64,000 nt of DNA from Gammaproteobacteria bacterium (lineage in GTDB: Bacteria > Pseudomonadota > Gammaproteobacteria > Burkholderiales > Burkholderiaceae_C). Location of the stretch: the NCBI GenBank assembly GCA_018828125.1, contig JAHJWB010000006.1:248001-312000 (forward strand), read 5' to 3'. The notes below the pieces were generated by a model. That model was given only the letters and a program-made list of their open reading frames with translations. It did not search any database and was not told the origin of the DNA. Positions 1 through 7,824 of this stretch are shown piece after piece (position 1 is the first letter of the stretch; each line of letters opens with the position of its first letter). Both the position numbers and the translations under genes were made by a program.

Positions 1-1
1 G

Positions 2-739
2 CGTTGCCTCACCCTGCACTACCAGCCGCAGGTGCTCAGCAGCGCGCCGGGCGGTTTGCATGGAGTAGAGGCGCTGGCGCGCTGGAACCACCCTGAATGG
101 GGCCCTGTGCCACCCAGCCAGTTCATTCCCGTGGCCGAAGAGGCGGGCCTCATCCACGATCTGACGCTCTGGCTGCTGGATGAGGCCTGTGGCCAGTTGG
201 CGGCATGGCGCGAAGCGGGCCATCACGTGCCCTGCGTGGCCGTCAACCTGTCAGGCCGCAGTTTTCATCAGCCAGAGTTTGCACAGGCGATCAGCCATGC
301 CCTCAAAAAACATGGTTTGCACACCAGCGACGTCCTGCTGGAGATCACTGAAAGCGTGATGATGGACGCGCGGCCCGTCACGCTGGCCAACATCGAAGCG
401 CTCCACCGCGAGGGCTTCAAGCTGTCGCTGGACGACTTTGGCACGGGATATTCGAGCCTGAGCTACCTGCACCGGCTTCCGATTTCTGAACTCAAATTGG
501 ACATGGCTTTTGTCCGAGATCTGACCAACAGCCCCACCGCACGAGCGCTCACGGTTTCGGTGCTGAGCATTGCACAGAGTTTGGGCATGGTGGTGGTGGC
601 CGAAGGCGTGGAGACCAGTGGCCAGCAGCAGTGGCTGCAGGCCCAGGGGTGCCCAGTCATGCAGGGCTACCTTTTTGGCAAGCCAATGCCCTCCAACGAA
701 CTGGAGGCTTGGCTACGTGGTCAGGTGCCACCGGGATGA
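2..739 (+). CDS. EAL-domain c-di-GMP phosphodiesterase, C-terminal part (5' end outside window)
   Basis: This is the end of an EAL-domain protein, a family that hydrolyses cyclic di-GMP to pGpG. The reading frame is open from the first bases (LHYQPQV just before the EAL motif), so the true start lies upstream of the window. Visible family motifs in order are EALARW, LLEITES, DDFGTGYSSLSYL, LKLD and EGVET, ending with the usual QGYLFGKPMP. The metal and catalytic residues expected of an active phosphodiesterase therefore appear to be present. Any GGDEF, PAS or membrane sensory domains would be in the missing N-terminal part. It is the first of several c-di-GMP genes in the window. Confidence 0.9.
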   Translation, partial: RCLTLHYQPQVLSSAPGGLHGVEALARWNHPEWGPVPPSQFIPVAEEAGLIHDLTLWLLDEACGQLAAWREAGHHVPCVAVNLSGRSFHQPEFAQAISHALKKHGLHTSDVLLEITESVMMDARPVTLANIEALHREGFKLSLDDFGTGYSSLSYLHRLPISELKLDMAFVRDLTNSPTARALTVSVLSIAQSLGMVVVAEGVETSGQQQWLQAQGCPVMQGYLFGKPMPSNELEAWLRGQVPPG

Positions 740-1010
740 TTGATTGCGCTCTGCCCGCATGGCTTCAGTAGAGCACCTGGTCTGCGAAGGCTTACAGCGC
801 ATCGATACTGCCTTCTGGTTCCTGCCTCCGGGCCATTGCTGGCGACAGCATCACCAATCCCGCAGGGCTGTCGGTATGCGGACCTGCTTGCGGCATCGCT
901 ACACGCAAATCCCAGCCAACGCTTCGGCAAGGCGTTGAACCAACGCTGGGCACAGACGCCGGTGAGTGCATCGATGGCGGTTACGGCCTGCTGCTTTCAG
1001 ACAGCGGTGT
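740..1010. other. Intergenic region without a convincing gene
   Basis: About 270 bp between two convergent genes. Open frames on the plus strand here have no recognisable motif, no good ribosome binding site and an unusual composition, so I do not call a gene. No clear terminator hairpin with a T-run was seen. It may hold degenerate sequence. Confidence 0.4.
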
Positions 1011-1460
1011 TCAGGGGCGAGACTCGTCTTCAGGCCAGTCGCGAATGTAGGCCTTGAGCATCTTGTTCTCAAAATTCTGGCTGTCCACCACGGCCTTGGC
1101 TACGTCGTAGAAGCTGATCACGCCCATGAGCATCTTGCGGTCCATCACCGGCATGTAACGCGCATGGCGGTCCAGCATCATGCGGCGCACTTCATCCATA
1201 TCGGTCTCGAGCGTGCAGGTCAAAGGAGCATCATCCATGGCCGATCTCACCAGCATAGTACCCACGCCGCCACCGTTTTTCACCACTGCCTGAATCACCT
1301 CGCGGAAGGTGAGCATGCCCACCAGGTCCCCGTGCTCCATGACCACCAGCGATCCGATATCGCGATCAGCCATCAGGCTCACCGCACCGGCCAGCGGCTC
1401 GTCAGGCGTAGCCGTGTAAAGGGTGTTGCCTTTGACGCGAAGGATGTCGCTGACTTTCAT
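1011..1460 (-). CDS. CBS-domain protein
   Basis: A 149-residue protein made of two CBS repeats. CBS pairs bind adenine nucleotides (AMP, ATP, SAM) and usually act as energy or ligand sensors. The first repeat contains ADRDIGSLVVMEHGDLVGML and the second HARYMPVMDRKMLMGVISF, both typical of the fold. I chose the start at MKVSDILRVKG because the family begins at this point. The frame is open further upstream, but those residues look like untranslated leader. The gene is divergent from metY and stands alone, so its partner or ligand cannot be inferred. There is no fused enzymatic domain. Confidence 0.85.
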   Translation of the reverse strand: MKVSDILRVKGNTLYTATPDEPLAGAVSLMADRDIGSLVVMEHGDLVGMLTFREVIQAVVKNGGGVGTMLVRSAMDDAPLTCTLETDMDEVRRMMLDRHARYMPVMDRKMLMGVISFYDVAKAVVDSQNFENKMLKAYIRDWPEDESRP

Positions 1461-1606
1461 GGTGCGGAGTCTCCGGGAGAGCAGGAAGAGTGTGTGTAGG
1501 CCTGCTGGCACATTCACATCCGCATCGGGTGCGCACATGCTGCAGGCATTTGCCAGCAAATATAGCCCACAATGCCCGCCTGCATTGACAACATGGGAGA
1601 CATAAG

Positions 1607-2920
1607 ATGCCCGGTTACTCCGACCCCGGCTTTGACACGCTGGCGCTGCACGCAGGCGCCAGCCCCGACCCCGCCACTGGTGCGCGCGCCACCCCCATCC
1701 ACCTGACCACGTCGTTCGTCTTCGAATCGAGCGACCACGCGGCCTCGCTGTTCAACCTGGAACGCGGCGGCCACGTGTACAGCCGCATCAGCAACCCTAC
1801 CAACGCCGTGCTGGAGCAGCGCGTGGCCGCATTGGAAGGCGGCGTGGGCGCCATCGCCACCGCCAGCGGCCAGGCCGCACTGCACCTGGCCGTAGCCACG
1901 CTGATGGGCGCGGGCAGCCATATCGTGGCCAGCACCGCGCTGTACGGCGGCTCGCAGAACCTGCTGCACTACACGCTCTCGCGCTTTGGCATTGAAACCA
2001 CTTTCGTCAAGCCCGGCGACATCGACGGCTGGCGCGCTGCTGTGCGCCCCAACACCAAGCTGTTCTTCGGCGAAACCGTGGGCAACCCCGGCCTGGATGT
2101 GCTGGATATCCCCACCGTGAGTGCAATTGCGCACGAGGCCGGTGTGCCACTACTGGTGGACTCCACCCTCACATCGCCGTGGCTCATCAAACCATTCGAG
2201 CTCGGCGCAGACCTCGTCTACCACTCGGCCACCAAGTTCCTCTCGGGCCACGGCACCGTGGTCGGCGGCATCGTGGTGGATGGCGGAAGCTTTGACTGGG
2301 ACGGCCCCAAGTCCGCCGGAAAATTTGCCGAGCTGACGCAGCCCTACGACGGCTTTCACAACATGGTGTTCACCGAAGAGAGCACAGTGGGCGCGTTCTT
2401 GTTGCGCGCGCGGCGCGAGGGCCTGCGCGACTTTGGCGCCTGCATGAGCCCGCACACGGCCTGGCTCATCCTGCAAGGCATCGAGACCCTGCCGCTGCGC
2501 ATGGCGCAGCACATGCGCAACACCGAGAAGGTGGTGGAGTTTCTGGCGGCGCAGTCCTTTGTGTCGCGCGTGGGCCACCCCATGCTGGAGTCTCACCCGA
2601 GCCACGCTCTCGCGCAAAAGCTGCTGCCGCGCGGTGCGGGCTCGGTGTTCAGCTTTGACCTCAAGGGCAACCGCGAGCAGGGCAAGAAGTTCATCGAAAC
2701 CCTCAAGGTCTTCAGCCACCTGGCCAATGTGGGCGACTGCCGCAGCCTGGTGATCCACCCCGCCAGCACCACGCACTTCCGCATGAGCGACGACGCGCTG
2801 GCGGGTGCGGGCATCAGCCAGGGCACCATCCGGCTGTCCATTGGGCTCGAAGACGCCGATGACCTCATTGACGACCTGAAACGCGCGCTCAAGGCCGCCG
2901 AGAAAGCAGTAAACCCATGA
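1607..2920 (+). CDS. metY: O-acetylhomoserine sulfhydrylase (PLP enzyme of methionine synthesis)
   Basis: A 437-residue protein of the Cys/Met-metabolism PLP family. MetY condenses O-acetylhomoserine with sulfide to make homocysteine in the cytoplasm. The N-terminus (LALHAGASPDPATGARATPI) is characteristic of MetY rather than of the shorter MetB/MetC enzymes. The PLP-binding lysine lies in SATKFLSGHG, residue 210. A YSRISNPT motif for phosphate contact is also present. The length agrees with the family (about 425-440). A GGGAGAC-type ribosome binding site sits before the ATG. The gene is followed by an alpha/beta hydrolase after a family B repeat. O-succinylhomoserine specificity (MetZ) cannot be fully excluded. 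Confidence 0.9.
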   Translation: MPGYSDPGFDTLALHAGASPDPATGARATPIHLTTSFVFESSDHAASLFNLERGGHVYSRISNPTNAVLEQRVAALEGGVGAIATASGQAALHLAVATLMGAGSHIVASTALYGGSQNLLHYTLSRFGIETTFVKPGDIDGWRAAVRPNTKLFFGETVGNPGLDVLDIPTVSAIAHEAGVPLLVDSTLTSPWLIKPFELGADLVYHSATKFLSGHGTVVGGIVVDGGSFDWDGPKSAGKFAELTQPYDGFHNMVFTEESTVGAFLLRARREGLRDFGACMSPHTAWLILQGIETLPLRMAQHMRNTEKVVEFLAAQSFVSRVGHPMLESHPSHALAQKLLPRGAGSVFSFDLKGNREQGKKFIETLKVFSHLANVGDCRSLVIHPASTTHFRMSDDALAGAGISQGTIRLSIGLEDADDLIDDLKRALKAAEKAVNP

Positions 2921-2943
2921 ACCCCCACGCTCATCACTTCTTG

Positions 2944-2994
2944 TATTCGCTGCCCCCCAAGGGGGCGCAGGCCTCCCTTGGGGCGGCCCAGCGG
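2944..2994. repeat. Family B GC-rich hairpin repeat (short copy)
   Basis: Inverted sequence CCCCCAAGGGGG followed by CCTCCCTTGGGGCGGCCC between metY and the hydrolase. It resembles the 3' half of the longer family B copies at 19989, 21075, 38437 and 41450. It can form a stable RNA hairpin but has no T-run. Confidence 0.6.
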
Positions 2995-3005
2995 GAGTCC
3001 TGACC

Positions 3006-3824
3006 ATGCATATTCAAGTCAACGGCGCCGCCATCTACTGCTACACCGGCGGCAAGGCGTTTGATGCCGCCAAGCCCACGGTGGTGTTTATCCACGGTGT
3101 CCTCAATGACCACAGCGTGTGGGCCCTGCAAAGCCGTTACATGGCCAATCACGGCTGGAACGTGCTGGCCATCGATCTGCCCGGCCACTGCCGCAGCGGC
3201 GGCGAGGCGCCGGCGACGGTCGAGCAAGGAGCCGAATTCATTGGCGCGCTACTCGACGCGGCGGGCGTGCAGCGCGCGGCCCTGGTGGGGCACAGCTGGG
3301 GCTCGCTCATCGCCATGGAAGCGGCCGCAAGGCTCAAGGACCGTATCAGCCATCTGGTGCTGGTAGGCACGGCCTTCCCCATGAAGGTGTCCCCGGATCT
3401 TATCGAGGCGTCACAGACCGCCCCCGAAACAGCCATGCGCATGGTCAACGTGTTTTCGCGCAGCACATTGTCCGCGCCCCCCTCTGCCCTCGGGCCTGGC
3501 ACCTGGGTGTTTGGCGCAGGCATGGCCCTGGGGCGCAAAGTACTGCGCAGCAACACGCAAGTCAACGTGTTTCACCGGGGCTTTGTGGCGTGCGACAGCT
3601 ACATGGGGGGCGAGGCAGCCATGGCGCAACTCACCTGCCGGGTACTGTTTGCACTGGGCAAACAAGACCAGATGACCTCGCCCAAAGCCGCACAGAGCCT
3701 GATCAACGCCGCACGCGCAGCGGGTAAAACGGTGCAGATCGCCCACCTGCCCGTGGGGCACAACCAGATGACCGAGGCACCCGAGGAAGCACTCGCCGCC
3801 ATCCGGGACTTCCTGGTGCTCTGA
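3006..3824 (+). CDS. Alpha/beta hydrolase
   Basis: A 272-residue soluble alpha/beta-hydrolase-fold protein. The nucleophile elbow is GHSWG with Ser97. The oxyanion-hole region is FIHGVLNDHSVW. Asp221 (GKQDQMT) and His252 (VGHNQM) complete a plausible catalytic triad. These features support an esterase, lipase-like or C-C hydrolase activity, but the substrate cannot be told from sequence. It lies about 85 bp downstream of metY, on the same strand and separated by a GC-rich hairpin repeat. Co-transcription is possible. A homoserine acetyltransferase role is unlikely because the protein is too short and lacks that family's lid region. Confidence 0.85.
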   Translation: MHIQVNGAAIYCYTGGKAFDAAKPTVVFIHGVLNDHSVWALQSRYMANHGWNVLAIDLPGHCRSGGEAPATVEQGAEFIGALLDAAGVQRAALVGHSWGSLIAMEAAARLKDRISHLVLVGTAFPMKVSPDLIEASQTAPETAMRMVNVFSRSTLSAPPSALGPGTWVFGAGMALGRKVLRSNTQVNVFHRGFVACDSYMGGEAAMAQLTCRVLFALGKQDQMTSPKAAQSLINAARAAGKTVQIAHLPVGHNQMTEAPEEALAAIRDFLVL

Positions 3825-3981
3825 TTTGCAATGACACGCAAACCTGGCGCGCTGCACAGCCCGCCGGGTTTTCTCTGAGGGGCCCTGTTGGCGACAGCAC
3901 ACCCGCACTGCCCCGCTGGTACGCCCTGCGGCTGCGGCGTATAACGCGGGAAGAGCTAAAACGCAGCCAGGAGACACCGCC

Positions 3982-4329
3982 ATGACCACACAGACCGCCA
4001 CTCCCGCCCCTACACCCGCCACAGACCCTCGGGCTTTCAAGCGCTTTGCCGATTTCTACCCCTTCTACCTGAGCGAGCACAGCAACCGCACCTGCCGCCG
4101 TCTGCACTTCGTAGGCTCCACCCTTACGCTGGTCTGTCTGGCCATGCTCGCCGCCACGGGCAAGCCGCAGTACCTGCTGTACGGGCTGCTCTGCGGCTAC
4201 GGATTTGCCTGGGCAGGCCATTTCGGCTTCGAGAAGAACAAACCCGCCAGCTTCAAGCGACCGCTGTATAGCTTCATGGGCGACTGGGTGATGTACAAGG
4301 ACATCTGGAAGGGAAAAGTCCAGCTATGA
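3982..4329 (+). CDS. DUF962 / Mpo1-like membrane protein
   Basis: A 115-residue protein with the DUF962 signature FYPFYLSEHSNRTCRRLHFVG, here read as residues about 25-45. Two hydrophobic stretches follow (LTLVCLAMLAATG and YLLYGLLCGYGFAWAGHF), then a conserved MGDWVMYKDIW near the end. The eukaryotic relative Mpo1 is a 2-hydroxy fatty acid dioxygenase with conserved histidines. Equivalent histidines (SEH, LHF, GHFGFEKN) are visible here. A bacterial role is not established, so this is a family assignment only. AGGAGA lies ten bases before the ATG. It is a single gene. Confidence 0.85.
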   Translation: MTTQTATPAPTPATDPRAFKRFADFYPFYLSEHSNRTCRRLHFVGSTLTLVCLAMLAATGKPQYLLYGLLCGYGFAWAGHFGFEKNKPASFKRPLYSFMGDWVMYKDIWKGKVQL

Positions 4330-4503
4330 ATCTATAAAACACTTGAAACAGCGCACGGAACTGCGCGCAACCTGTTGCGCAGTCATTGCCAGCAACCTCG
4401 ACGTTAATGGTCACTAGGGGAGTTACCGAAGTTGTCACACAGGCGTGACTTCGTCGCTGAGCGCCGGGCTAAGCGATCAATCCTTTTTAAAGAAAAATCC
4501 CGA

Positions 4504-4677
4504 TTATTTTCCTTTGGAACCTGGCGTAAAGAACAAGGCCACGCCAACAGCAATCAGCGCTACGGGCCACCAGACTCGCAACAGCTCTCGCAGGCTGATG
4601 CTGATGAGCCCCAGGTTGGTGAGCAGAAAAAACACGCCCAGCACCACCAATACGATTGCAGCAATATTGCCCTTCAT
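4504..4677 (-). CDS. Small membrane protein, LiaI/LiaF-type transmembrane region (57 aa)
   Basis: A short gene encoding 57 residues. It begins MKGNIAAIVLVVLGVFFLL and has a second hydrophobic segment, WWPVALIAVGVALFF, ending TPGSKGK. The two helices joined by a short polar turn, with an RVWWPVALIAVG motif, match the small LiaI-LiaF-like/DUF5668 membrane region common in Burkholderiales. A GAGGGAAG ribosome binding site lies just upstream of the ATG. Function is unknown; related regions occur in envelope-stress sensing proteins. It stands alone between DUF962 and the DUF3820 gene. Confidence 0.75.
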   Translation of the reverse strand: MKGNIAAIVLVVLGVFFLLTNLGLISISLRELLRVWWPVALIAVGVALFFTPGSKGK

Positions 4678-4753
4678 GTGACTTCCCTCTGAGTTGTTGT
4701 TAGGTATTGAACGCGATTGTGGCCAGAATCGTCTAGCAGGTAAATCGTTGGGC

Positions 4754-4975
4754 TCATCGCCCTCGCAGCGGCTTCAACAGGTCTGACAGACCGTTGTGAT
4801 CGATTTCATGCATCAGAGCCAGCAATTGCCCCAGTTCGCCTTTCGGAAAACCCTCGCGCGCAAACCAGTGGAGGTAGTTGCCGGGCAGATCGGCTAACAC
4901 CGTGCCCTTGTGCTTGCCAAAGGGCATCTGCATGGTGACAAGGCGCTGCAGTTTGTCAGGCTCCATCGGTGTCAT
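4754..4975 (-). CDS. DUF3820 family protein (73 aa)
   Basis: A 73-residue cytoplasmic protein carrying the DUF3820 signature MPFGKHKGTVLADLPGNYL followed by WFAREGFPKGELGQLLAL. The family is small, widespread in proteobacteria and of unknown function. The same MPFGK...G pattern is also found in DNA repair and exonuclease-associated domains. The annotated ATG has a second in-frame ATG three codons downstream (MEPDKL). It lies three bases after the YciH/SUI1 gene on the same strand, so the two are probably co-transcribed with the DUF2721 gene upstream. Confidence 0.85.
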   Translation of the reverse strand: MTPMEPDKLQRLVTMQMPFGKHKGTVLADLPGNYLHWFAREGFPKGELGQLLALMHEIDHNGLSDLLKPLRGR

Positions 4976-4978
4976 CGG

Positions 4979-5341
4979 TCAACCACCCGCGCGCTTGACC
5001 TTGTGGCCCAGTTTCTGCAGTGCAGCGATCACGCGCTCCACGTGATCGCCCTGCACTTCAATCACGCCGTCCTTCACTGTGCCGCCGCTACCGCACGCCG
5101 CCTTGAGCTGTTTGCCCAATTGCTCCAGGGACGAAGCGTCCACCAGCACGCCCTTGACCAGCGTGACCGCCTTGCCGCCACGGCCTTTGGTTTCACGCGA
5201 GACGCGCACGATACCGTCGCCCGTGGGCAGCGGGCGGTTCTGTTTGCAGGAGCACTGCGCGATGGGTTGTCGACATTCGGGACACATGCGGCCCGATTCG
5301 GTGGAATACACCAGGCTGCCCAAGTCTGCGAGTGACTTCAT
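4979..5341 (-). CDS. yciH: SUI1/YciH-type translation factor
   Basis: A 120-residue protein of the eIF1/SUI1 family. The family core is visible as KGRGGKAVTLVKGV followed by GVIEVQGDHVERVIAALQKL. An N-terminal zinc-ribbon-like segment contains CPECRQPIAQCSC, four cysteines in CxxC...CxC spacing. Bacterial YciH takes part in start-site fidelity and translation inhibition under stress. The start MKSLADLG was chosen because upstream residues in the same frame overlap the DUF2721 gene. The ATG overlaps the DUF2721 stop codon, so translation is likely coupled. Confidence 0.88.
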   Translation of the reverse strand: MKSLADLGSLVYSTESGRMCPECRQPIAQCSCKQNRPLPTGDGIVRVSRETKGRGGKAVTLVKGVLVDASSLEQLGKQLKAACGSGGTVKDGVIEVQGDHVERVIAALQKLGHKVKRAGG

Positions 5342-5808
5342 GGGTTTTTCCCCTCCACGTCCTTCTGAAGCATGTGAAAGTTGAGCAAGCGTGTCGCCAG
5401 AAGGGTCTCCGTCAAAAAACACACAAGAGCCAGCAGAAACGAAACGACCCCTGCCAGAAACCCCGCCACGGCCAACCGGTTCGACTGGAAGTTGGTGGTC
5501 TCCCCCAAAAACAGCAAGATGATGGTGATGCCGATCAGGAACGCGCAAAACGTGAGCAGCCCGATACAGCCGTTGGCCAGCCGTCCGCGCAGACGCAAAT
5601 CGCCAAGCTCACTGTAGGCGCGGGCCAGAAACTCCGGTTCGGTATTGGCACGGGCGCGATCCTCCACGACACGGGCCCGGTCGATGATGCGGGCCAGTCG
5701 GCTGGCCACGGCGCCGATCATGCCGGACACGGCGGTGAGCAAAAATACAGGGGCCACCGCCAGCTGGATGCCGTGGGTGATGGCAGAGGAGTCAAGGGTG
5801 AGGGCCAT
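5338..5808 (-). CDS. DUF2721 membrane protein
   Basis: A 156-residue integral membrane protein of the DUF2721 family. Hydrophobic segments are at about residues 10-30 (LAVAPVFLLTAVSGMIGAVA), 75-97 (IGLLTFCAFLIGITIILLFL) and 108-135 (AVAGFLAGVVSFLLALVCFL). Between the first two is a conserved charged region (RLARIIDRAR) typical of the family. The function is unknown. The start MALTLDSS fits family members. An in-frame upstream extension is open but has no membrane character. The stop overlaps the ATG of the downstream SUI1 gene. Confidence 0.85.
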   Translation of the reverse strand: MALTLDSSAITHGIQLAVAPVFLLTAVSGMIGAVASRLARIIDRARVVEDRARANTEPEFLARAYSELGDLRLRGRLANGCIGLLTFCAFLIGITIILLFLGETTNFQSNRLAVAGFLAGVVSFLLALVCFLTETLLATRLLNFHMLQKDVEGKNP

Positions 5809-6069
5809 GGGCGCTTTGAAAGAAAATTGAACGACAGGGGCAATCGCACGGGACCCGATTATCGGCGGCGAAGAAGTTGGGCAAAAGCGCCTTTCAGCTG
5901 TACACCACACGACCAGAGCCATCCGTGGAATTCCCAAGAAAACCCGCAGGGTAGTACCTCCGCATGCGGGAGCGCGCCCGATCACAGGCAACTGCGGCGA
6001 CAATCCTGCCTATTCTTTCCGTTTGCGCTGCCTTGCGCCCCCTCTGCGCGCTGCTTCAGCGCCCTGCCC

Positions 6070-7338
6070 ATGTCCTTTGCCTCCCTCGGTCTCTCCCCTG
6101 CCCTTGTCCACGCGGCAGAAAAAGCGGGCTTTGCCGCACCCACGCCCATCCAGGCCAGTGCCATCCCTGCCATCTTGCAAGGGGGCGACTTGCTGGGTGC
6201 CGCGCAGACGGGTTCGGGCAAGACGGCGGCCTTTGCGCTGCCTCTGCTGCAGCAATTGCAGCTCAGCGCCACCCACGGACCACGCCGGGTGCGCGCCTTG
6301 GTGCTGGTGCCTACGCGCGAACTGGCGGCCCAGGTGGGCGAGGTGCTGCGCAGCCTGGCACAGCACCTGCAGCAGCCGCTGAAGGTGGCCATCGTGTTTG
6401 GGGGCGTGTCCATCAACCCGCAAATGCTGGGCCTGCGCGGCGGGGCCGACATCGTGGTGGCCACCCCAGGCCGCCTGCTCGACCTGGTGGAACACAATGC
6501 TTTGCGACTGGGATCCGTGGCGCACCTGGTGCTGGACGAAGCCGACCGTCTGCTGGACCTGGGTTTTGCCGAAGAGCTGACGCGCGTATTGGCACTGCTG
6601 CCCGGGCAGCGGCAAAACCTGTTCTTCTCCGCCACCTTCCCTGCCGCCGTGCAGGCCCTGGCCGATGGCCTGCTGAAGAACCCGCTGCGTGTGGAGGTGC
6701 CCCACACTCCCGGCAACGAGCCCTCTATCGAGCAACGCGCCATTGCTGTGGATGCGATCCGACGCACCCAGCTGCTGCGCCATCTGATCAAAGAGCACGA
6801 CTGGTCGCGTGTACTGGTGTTTGTTGCCACCCAATATGCCGCAGAGCATGTGGCCGAAAAGCTGTACAAGGCTCGCATTTTTGCGACCCCCTTCCACGGG
6901 GGGCTGAGCCAGGGCGCGCGCAAGCAGGTGCTGCAGGAGTTCAAGGACGAACGCTGGCAGGTGGTGGTGACTACCGATCTCGCGTCGCGTGGGATCGACA
7001 TTGCGCAATTACCTGCGGTGGTCAACTACGATCTTCCTCGCTCCGCGGTGGACTACGTGCATCGCATAGGTCGCACTGGCCGTGCGGGGGAAAGCGGCGT
7101 GGCGGTGAGTTTTGTGACGGCGGATGCCGAAGCGCATTTCCGCCTGATCGAAAAACGCCAGCACCTGAGCCTGCCACGCGAACAGATTGCAGGCTTTGAG
7201 CCCACTGAGGTTGCGCCCTCTGCGTCGGCCGCCGACCCAGATGGCACGGGTGGCGTCAAGGGCAAGCGCCCGAGCAAAAAGGACAAACTGCGCGCCGCCG
7301 CTGCAGCGCAAGCCCCCGAGGGTGACCAAAGCGCCTGA
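6070..7338 (+). CDS. rhlE: DEAD-box ATP-dependent RNA helicase, RhlE type
   Basis: A 422-residue superfamily 2 RNA helicase. Motifs in order are the Q motif (SFASLGLSP then PTPIQ), Walker A AQTGSGKT (about residue 45), PTREL, TPGRL, DEAD (about residue 155), SAT, and the C-terminal helicase motifs VFVATQYAAE, TTDLASRGIDI and HRIGRTGRAG. The short basic C-terminal tail with KGKRPSKKDK is typical of RhlE. Such enzymes remodel ribosomal and mRNA structures, often in the cold. ATG at MSFASLG was chosen because all family members begin here. It is monocistronic, with its 3' end facing a DUF6172 gene. Confidence 0.93.
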   Translation: MSFASLGLSPALVHAAEKAGFAAPTPIQASAIPAILQGGDLLGAAQTGSGKTAAFALPLLQQLQLSATHGPRRVRALVLVPTRELAAQVGEVLRSLAQHLQQPLKVAIVFGGVSINPQMLGLRGGADIVVATPGRLLDLVEHNALRLGSVAHLVLDEADRLLDLGFAEELTRVLALLPGQRQNLFFSATFPAAVQALADGLLKNPLRVEVPHTPGNEPSIEQRAIAVDAIRRTQLLRHLIKEHDWSRVLVFVATQYAAEHVAEKLYKARIFATPFHGGLSQGARKQVLQEFKDERWQVVVTTDLASRGIDIAQLPAVVNYDLPRSAVDYVHRIGRTGRAGESGVAVSFVTADAEAHFRLIEKRQHLSLPREQIAGFEPTEVAPSASAADPDGTGGVKGKRPSKKDKLRAAAAAQAPEGDQSA

Positions 7339-7385
7339 AACCGGCGCAAGGCGGCGGCTGGCGGGATTGGAGGTGCCGAGAAACC

Positions 7386-7733
7386 TCAGACCTCGTCGTT
7401 GTCTTCCCCAACTTCGTCACCTGAGTCGCCCTGACCGGCCTCGCCCGCGGGGCGTGGCGTACGTTTGCCAGGTTTGGCGAGGATTTCGACATAGATCTGG
7501 GGGCCGTCTTCGGCCGCCACCTCATTGATGAGGCCGGTCAAAGCAGACAAGTGGACCACCTGGGCAGCTTCTTTGGTGCGGCCAAACTGGCAATCAAAGT
7601 CCCAAAAGTCAGCGCCTTCGGGGAGATCGCGGCGGCGTTCGCGCTTAATGTATTTGCGGATTTCGTGCTTGACGGCCTCTAGAACGCGATCGCGGTTCTT
7701 GCCTTCAACGTGAAGTGGGAATATTTTTCTCAT
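7386..7733 (-). CDS. DUF6172 family protein
   Basis: A 115-residue protein with the conserved core IRKYIKRERRRDLPEGADFW followed by DFDCQFG. I recognise this as the DUF6172 family of proteobacteria; no function is established. The strongly basic stretch suggests nucleic-acid contact, but this is inference. An acidic tail (about residues 95-115, GEAGQGDSGDEVGEDNDEV) ends the protein. The start MRKIFPL was chosen because it matches the family N-terminus. A longer open frame exists upstream. It is convergent with rhlE. Confidence 0.75.
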   Translation of the reverse strand: MRKIFPLHVEGKNRDRVLEAVKHEIRKYIKRERRRDLPEGADFWDFDCQFGRTKEAAQVVHLSALTGLINEVAAEDGPQIYVEILAKPGKRTPRPAGEAGQGDSGDEVGEDNDEV

Positions 7734-7824
7734 GGGCGATGGTAGCGCTTGTGACAGGGCTGGATTCCCAGCAGCACTCCAAAGTGCCACAATGGTGAAT
7801 TACTTTTGGTTACCACCAAGCCCC

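Noticed and set aside
740..1057. Possible plus-strand gene after the EAL protein
   Set aside because: No motif, no ribosome binding site, overlap with the end of the CBS gene and an alternative frame of similar length.
4360..4383. Inverted repeat ACTGCGC...GCGCAGT after the DUF962 gene as a terminator
   Set aside because: The stem is short and there is no T-run, so I cannot support a terminator.
5332..6069. A long N-terminal extension of the RhlE helicase frame
   Set aside because: The extension lies opposite the DUF2721 gene and has biased composition; RhlE proteins begin at MSFASLG.
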